Shown one piece after another: positions 60,882 through 64,000 of a DNA stretch of 64,000 bases (the stretch's first letter is position 1; each line of letters begins with the position of its first letter). Origin of the DNA: Hydrocarboniphaga sp965279055 (GTDB taxonomy: Bacteria; Pseudomonadota; Gammaproteobacteria; Nevskiales; Nevskiaceae); the NCBI RefSeq assembly GCF_965279055.1, contig NZ_OZ257125.1, positions 930,001 through 994,000 on the forward strand. The letters are read 5' to 3'. The position numbers and the translations under genes were made by a program. Below the pieces are notes generated by a model. That model ran no database searches and had not been told where the DNA came from. It saw nothing but the letters and a program-made list of their open reading frames with translations.

Positions 60882-60895
60882 TTGACATGGGTCAA
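60882..60895. promoter_or_regulatory. FNR/ANR box TTGACATGGGTCAA
   Basis: 61 bp before the DUF2934 gene. It forms a divergent pair with 60810-60823. Confidence 0.75.
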
Positions 60896-60956
60896 TGCCG
60901 GGTGGAGCGCCAAGGCCCGAGAATCGTACGGTCGACACCAACGCAAGAGAAACGAG

Positions 60957-61175
60957 ATGTCTTACATGGCCGAGCTCTTACCGCAGACAAATCTGCAGCA
61001 CGTTCCCTCCAACTGTCGTCGCGTAACGGCGGACCAGATAGTCGACCTGATTTCGGAGGCGGCTTACTTCCTGGCTGAACGTCGCGGATTCGAGCCCGGT
61101 GCTTCGATGGAGAACTGGCTGGAAGCGGAACGCCAGATCAAGAGCAAGTTCGAGGGCGAGTACTACTGCGACTAG
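60957..61175 (+). CDS. DUF2934-family small protein
   Basis: A 72-residue protein. The part ADQIVDLISEAAYFLAERRG followed by FEPGASMENWLEAERQI is the DUF2934 motif (I-x-E-x-A-Y...A-E-x-R-G-F-x-P-G...W-x-A-E). Function unknown; common in stress and low-oxygen loci. ATG 60957 is chosen by the FNR box; a longer upstream frame has no protein-like text. Confidence 0.82.
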   Translation: MSYMAELLPQTNLQHVPSNCRRVTADQIVDLISEAAYFLAERRGFEPGASMENWLEAERQIKSKFEGEYYCD

Positions 61176-61250
61176 TTGTTGCGGTGATGACATCGGGCAA
61201 CGCGCAATGGCGATCTGGCCTTGCAACCGTCAGCGTAGGAGGCCGCTCGA

Positions 61251-61634
61251 ATGAAACCCAGCGATCACACAATCGATGCCGCGGTGATGCGGATCTTTCG
61301 CGGGAGTTTCGTCCCGGTCGGCGGCCGGATCGAACTTCAGCAACTGCAGTTGCAATGGGAGCAGCTCAAGTTTCGGCGAGGCGACTTGCTCGATGCAATC
61401 GTACGACTGGAAGCGGGCGGCCGGCTAAGGTCGCAGGTGATCAACGGGCAGCTCTTTCTGGCTCAGCGGGACGACCCGAACAACAGCGATCTGAAGCCGC
61501 CTACGGCGTTGGCGATGCTGAGCCGAGGAATGCAGGCACTCGAGTTGAGTCTGATCAACAGACGACGCCGTGCCTCCGGAATTCTCGCGATGCAGAAACG
61601 CGCTACGGATCGCGGCCCTCAATCGACGAAATGA
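61251..61634 (+). CDS. Hypothetical protein
   Basis: A 127-residue protein of unknown family. It reads like a small winged-helix-type fold: GSFVPVGGRIELQQLQLQWE, RRGDLLDAIVRLEAGGRLRS, QVINGQLFLAQRDD, then a helix MLSRGMQALELSLINRRR with a basic tail. No FNR box directly precedes it; it starts 75 bp after the DUF2934 gene and may share its transcript. ATG 61251 follows AGGAGGCCG. Confidence 0.6.
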   Translation: MKPSDHTIDAAVMRIFRGSFVPVGGRIELQQLQLQWEQLKFRRGDLLDAIVRLEAGGRLRSQVINGQLFLAQRDDPNNSDLKPPTALAMLSRGMQALELSLINRRRRASGILAMQKRATDRGPQSTK

Positions 61635-61662
61635 TTCGCGGAATTGCTGGGCAGGGATAACG

Positions 61663-61785
61663 ATGGGACTTCGCTACTACGATCCGGCGACTGGCAGCCA
61701 CCGGATCAAGACTCGCTTCTACTATGCAGCGGTCGGCTTCCTGCTGGGCACGGCCGTGGGACTCATCTTGTCTTTCGCGATGTGA
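61663..61785 (+). CDS. Small single-helix membrane protein
   Basis: A 40-residue peptide: polar, basic N-terminus (MGLRYYDPATGSHRIKTR) and one membrane helix (FYYAAVGFLLGTAVGLILSF) with GxxxG-like spacing that could drive pairing. ATG 61663 has GCAGGGATAAC upstream. It starts 28 bp after the 61251 gene, so likely the same operon. Not recognised as a known family. Confidence 0.55.
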   Translation: MGLRYYDPATGSHRIKTRFYYAAVGFLLGTAVGLILSFAM

Positions 61786-61804
61786 GATCGACATCGCGGG
61801 TCAA

Positions 61805-61818
61805 ATGACTCAGATCAA
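61805..61818. promoter_or_regulatory. FNR-like box ATGACTCAGATCAA
   Basis: One base off in the first half, perfect second half; 54 bp before the Crp-family gene at 61873, the same distance as the better boxes. Confidence 0.6.
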
Positions 61819-61872
61819 TGCGGCATCAGGATCGGCCAGTGAGTATCGACGGATTCGACACGGGGCGGCGCC

Positions 61873-62679
61873 ATGAATCAGACAAGTGAGCTTTGCACGG
61901 GAAACCGGATACTGGATTCGTTGCCGGTCGCGGAGCGCAAACGGGTTCTTCATTGCTGCGAGGACGTGACGGTGCTGGAGGGCGAGAGCATTGGCTTCCC
62001 GCACGAAGTCATCCATTACGTCTACTTCCCGATCGACTGCGTGGTTGCCTTGATGAACCAGTACGAGGGGCTGGACGAGAGTTCGTTTACCTTGGTCGGC
62101 CCGGAAGGCAGCGTTGGCGCCAGCCTGGCCGTCGGTATCGATACGTGGCAGGTGCGCGCCAAGGTGTTCCAGGGCGGTCATGCGCTATGGATCCCGATTC
62201 AGGCCTTCAAGCATCTGTTGCAGCATGCCCCGACTTTGGATCGGCAAGTTCGGATGGATGCCGGCAATCAGGTCCAGTGCAGCCGGGACGCCTTGATGTG
62301 TGTGAAGCGGCATACGTTATCGCAGCGCTTGGCGGGCTGGCTGCTGATGCTGTCGGATCGTGTCGGGAAAAAGCACATGTACGCCAGCCGTCAGATGCTG
62401 GCGGAACACCTGGGGGCATCGGTGGCCTCGGTTGCTCGCGAGCTGACCTATCTGGTCCGATGCCGGGCCGTTACCGACGACAATGGCCATATCGAGATCA
62501 AAAACCGGCGCAGCCTGCGGCGCGTCGCCTGTCGCTGCTTCGACCGGAAGTCGCGACTGAATAGGGTGCGCGCCGCGGAAAACGGCCGGCGCATCGACTA
62601 CGCGCCGAGCAAGCGTCTCGATGATGCGAGCGATCGGTTCGTCCTCTTTCGACTCCGTCACCAGAATCCGGCAACGTGA
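61873..62679 (+). CDS. Crp/Fnr-family regulator without Fe-S cysteines, altered C-terminus
   Basis: A 268-residue regulator. A cNMP-like sensor (about 12-130, VTVLEGESIGFPHEVIHYVY, GPEGSVGASLAVGI) and a Crp-type helix-turn-helix (about 180-200, ASRQMLAEHLGASVASVARE). No Cys cluster, so it is not an oxygen sensor of the FNR kind, and the recognition helix lacks E-x2-S-R. From about residue 235 the text is the complement of a truncated acetate kinase gene, so the natural end and stop have been lost. Likely still working, since the fold is complete. Confidence 0.8.
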   Translation: MNQTSELCTGNRILDSLPVAERKRVLHCCEDVTVLEGESIGFPHEVIHYVYFPIDCVVALMNQYEGLDESSFTLVGPEGSVGASLAVGIDTWQVRAKVFQGGHALWIPIQAFKHLLQHAPTLDRQVRMDAGNQVQCSRDALMCVKRHTLSQRLAGWLLMLSDRVGKKHMYASRQMLAEHLGASVASVARELTYLVRCRAVTDDNGHIEIKNRRSLRRVACRCFDRKSRLNRVRAAENGRRIDYAPSKRLDDASDRFVLFRLRHQNPAT

Positions 62680-62984
62680 ATCGTCGCGCTGTATGTGCGG
62701 CGTCGCCAGAGCACTGCGCGTCTGGTCGATATAGATCCCCAGCCATGCCAGCCGGCCGACGATCGACGCGCGCATCACAGCGTCGTGCTGTCCGATGCCG
62801 CCGGTGAATGCAATCGCATCGAGCCCGCCCAGGGATGTGGTCATCGCCGCAATCTGCTTCGCCACCGATGAAGCGAAACAATCGAGCGCGAGTTGAGCTT
62901 CTGGACTGGTGGCCGCGGCGCTACGCAGCCTCCTCATATCTCCGGACAAGCCGGAGATTCCTCTCAGCCGCGATTCGTGATTGA
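62600..62984 (-). pseudogene. ackA: Acetate kinase C-terminal fragment
   Basis: The reverse strand reads NHES at once after the IS-like end, then GISGLSGDMRRL, SPEAQLALDCFASSVAKQIA, LDAIAFTGGIGQHDAVMR and ILVTESKEDEPIARIIETLA, the last third of AckA. The first two thirds are gone, cut at the TIR (62985). The 3' end lacks its own stop and runs into the convergent Crp-family gene. No full enzyme can be made. In related loci ackA belongs with phosphotransacetylase or phosphoketolase; neither is here. Confidence 0.88.
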
Positions 62985-62996
62985 TCAGAGGTTCCT
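62983..62996. mobile_element. Orphan IS5/MITE inverted end
   Basis: TGATCAGAGGTTCC is the same end as in elements A and B, followed by TTAT. The rest of the element is missing, replaced by the ackA fragment. Confidence 0.65.
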
Positions 62997-63199
62997 TATC
63001 CTTAATGGCATTTATCGCTTATTGAAGTCAGTCGATGCGCGGGCATGCCGCTGGCAGTCGCATGGCCGCACGGTGTCCTGGAGTGAGGGGTCTGCCCGCC
63101 ATACTGATTCTGCGCCGTACCGAGCCGTACGGTGAGCCTCCCTGCAATTGAGGGCGGCGCGAGGACGCCGTTGTTCTTCGTCTAAGCGGTTTGGGGCGC

Positions 63200-63205
63200 T
63201 ACAAT
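63200..63205 (+). promoter_or_regulatory. -10 box of tRNA-Ser promoter (TACAAT)
   Basis: TACAAT ends 9 bp before the tRNA-Ser 5' end. A -35 hexamer is not clear; TTCGTC at 63177 is 17 nt upstream. Confidence 0.5.
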
Positions 63206-63214
63206 TGCGGCTAA

Positions 63215-63299
63215 GGAGGGCTGGCAGAGTGGTCGATTGCACCGGTCTTGAAAACCGGCAGGGGGCAACCCCTCGTGAGTTCGAATCTCACGCCCTCCG
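63215..63299 (+). tRNA. tRNA-Ser (anticodon TGA), island copy
   Basis: A full cloverleaf can be drawn: acceptor GGAGGGC/GCCCTCC, D-arm with GGCAGAGTGG, anticodon stem CCGGT/ACCGG with TGA at 63249-63251 in a 7-nt loop, long class II variable arm (AGGGGG/CCCCT), T-arm GTGAG-TTCGAAT-CTCAC, then G without an encoded CCA. It reads UCN serine codons. It lies inside the island, 85 bp before the island's right end, and differs from the split host gene in most stems. Confidence 0.93.
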
Positions 63300-63343
63300 A
63301 TTAGTTGCATGTTTGTGCGGCTAGCGAAACGGGAATTTGTCGA

Positions 63344-63409
63344 GGCAGAGTGGGCCTCGCGGGCGCGCGGCCGATTCAGATAAGGGTTCGAATCCCTCCC
63401 TCTCTGCCA
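63344..63409 (+). pseudogene. tRNA-Ser remnant with intact 3' end; right end of the island
   Basis: 63384-63409 reads GGGTTCGAATCCCTCCCTCT then CTGCCA: T-arm 3' half, acceptor CCTCTCT, G73 and CCA, which pair with GGAGAGG at 43828. Upstream, GGCAGAGTGG (63344-63353) is a D-arm trace, but the middle is not tRNA-like. Five T follow the CCA. This marks the host side of the island junction. Confidence 0.75.
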
Positions 63410-63435
63410 TTTTTGCACCTCCAGAATCGTCCTCT

Positions 63436-63466
63436 ACGGAACTTCTGATCAAGCCCTGCCCCCCGC
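63436..63466. mobile_element. MITE left-end fragment
   Basis: GGAACTTCTGATCAAGCCCT with CCCGCG following matches the left end of element B with few changes. It is cut off after about 30 bp by the IS3 remnant. Confidence 0.6.
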
Positions 63467-63498
63467 GATCGGCCCAACCCGGTCTGGGCCCTGGGGCC

Positions 63499-64000
63499 AT
63501 GGACCTCACCTACGTCCGGATGGCCAAGGGCTTCGTCTACCTCGCCGCCGTGATCGACTGGCATACGCGCCGCGTGCTGGCCTGGCGCGTGTCGATCTCG
63601 ATGGAGACGAACTTGTGCATCGACGCCGTGGAGGATGCGCTGCATCGCTACGGCAAGCCCGCGATCTTCAACACTGACCAGGGCAGCCGATTCACCCGCC
63701 TGGCTTTCACCGACCTGCTCAAGCAGAACGGCATCGCGATCAGCATGGACGGTCGTGGCTGCTGGCGAGACAACGTCTTCGTCGAGCGACTCTGGAGGTC
63801 GGTCAAGTATGAGGAGTCGTAGGCCTCACTCGGCCGCTGCCTCGACTTCTACAACACTCGCCGACCGCGTAGCAGCCATGATCGCAAGACACCGGAGAAG
63901 GGCTATCTCGCAGCACTGCCATTGGCCATGCCAGCTGAACTCTACGCAGAGAATCCGCTTATCAATTTAGGCCTGTTATGCAGACGATCGGAGCCTGCTC
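63499..64000 (+). pseudogene. IS3-family transposase (OrfB) remnant
   Basis: The integrase core starts at MDLTYVRMAKGFVYLAAVID (first Asp), has FNTDQGSRFTRLAF (second Asp) and WRDNVFVERLWRSVKYEES (Glu), then a TAG at 63820. The frame goes on after the stop with ASLGRCLDFYNTRRPRSSHD; about 14 residues are missing around the stop. The N-terminal part and OrfA are absent and the right end leaves the window. Not active. Confidence 0.88.

Larger units (their letters stand above)
43891..63389. mobile_element. Genomic island inserted in tRNA-Ser
   Basis: About 19.5 kb between the two parts of a split tRNA-Ser gene; the shared core is at least GGGTTC (43891-43896 and 63384-63389). Contents differ from the flanks: less GC-rich intergenic DNA, FNR-box promoters, toxin-antitoxin genes, IS remains and many broken genes. 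No integrase, conjugation or phage structural gene is recognisable, so it looks like an old, immobile island. The left T-arm is not restored, which is unusual for integrase-mediated entry. Confidence 0.7.

Noticed and set aside
61873..62679. Crp-family gene as the FNR-like oxygen sensor of the regulon
   Set aside because: It lacks the Fe-S cysteine set, and its recognition helix (ASVASVAR) does not have the E-x2-S-R needed for TTGAT.
63182..63418. Short reverse frames with text like EGLPPAGFQDRCNRPLC
   Set aside because: This is the well-known false protein made by translating a tRNA-Ser gene in antisense.

Overview
The window is high-GC, gene-dense chromosomal DNA from a proteobacterium, most likely a gammaproteobacterium on the Xanthomonadales/Nevskiales side. 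This rests on gene content only: an Acidithiobacillus-type GshA, 7Fe ferredoxin, ZapE, paired YfhM/PbpC, MdtABC-type efflux, and a YqjI/YqjH pair. It divides into a core part (about 1-43.8 kb) and an accessory island (about 43.89-63.39 kb). There is no rRNA and no CRISPR array. One apparently complete tRNA (tRNA-Ser, anticodon TGA) lies near the right end.

Core, left to right: the start of gshA (cut by the window edge), fdxA and a GreB-like factor; an RND efflux operon (pump, adaptor, outer-membrane channel, GntR regulator); an Xre/RES toxin-antitoxin operon followed by a YajD-like HNH gene; a secreted S8 protease; a four-gene periplasmic block (alpha-2-macroglobulin YfhM, DUF1214, DUF1254, PBP1C); an MFS transporter; a glycine-rich exported repeat protein; a lone sialyltransferase-like gene; DUF1003, DedA, zapE and an acyltransferase; two consecutive DsbC-type thiol-disulfide proteins; a PGPGW protein, a GST and entericidin; a yqjI/yqjH iron/nickel pair with a clear palindromic operator; a secreted DUF11-like protein; and an mdtABC-plus-outer-membrane-channel operon. 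REP-like palindromes sit between several of these genes. Two MITE-like elements sit exactly at stop codons.

Island: it splits a tRNA-Ser(TGA) gene, with the 5' part at 43828-43896 and the 3' part at 63384-63409. It carries its own complete tRNA-Ser(TGA) at 63215-63299, which could replace the broken host gene. No integrase is recognisable. Inside are a ParE/RHH toxin-antitoxin pair and a low-oxygen-stress type gene set: three two-domain universal stress proteins, a Ca2+-type P-ATPase, BON proteins, a TPR protein, an AhpD-like protein, a TraR/DksA finger protein, a flavin quinone reductase, a K+ channel, DUF2934 and small unknown proteins. About a dozen FNR/ANR-type boxes (TTGAY-N4-RTCAA) precede them. 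Most lie 53-61 bp before a start codon, and several have a -10-like hexamer at the class II distance. This resembles the low-oxygen-activated (lxa) locus known from Burkholderia.

The island is decaying. Its only FNR-type regulator carries a nonsense codon and a frameshift. The alcohol dehydrogenase, acetate kinase, HDAC-like gene and glgC are all broken. glgC is split by a complete IS5-type element with a TTAG target duplication. The promoters appear intact while the local regulator is dead, so control probably rests on an FNR/ANR protein encoded elsewhere.
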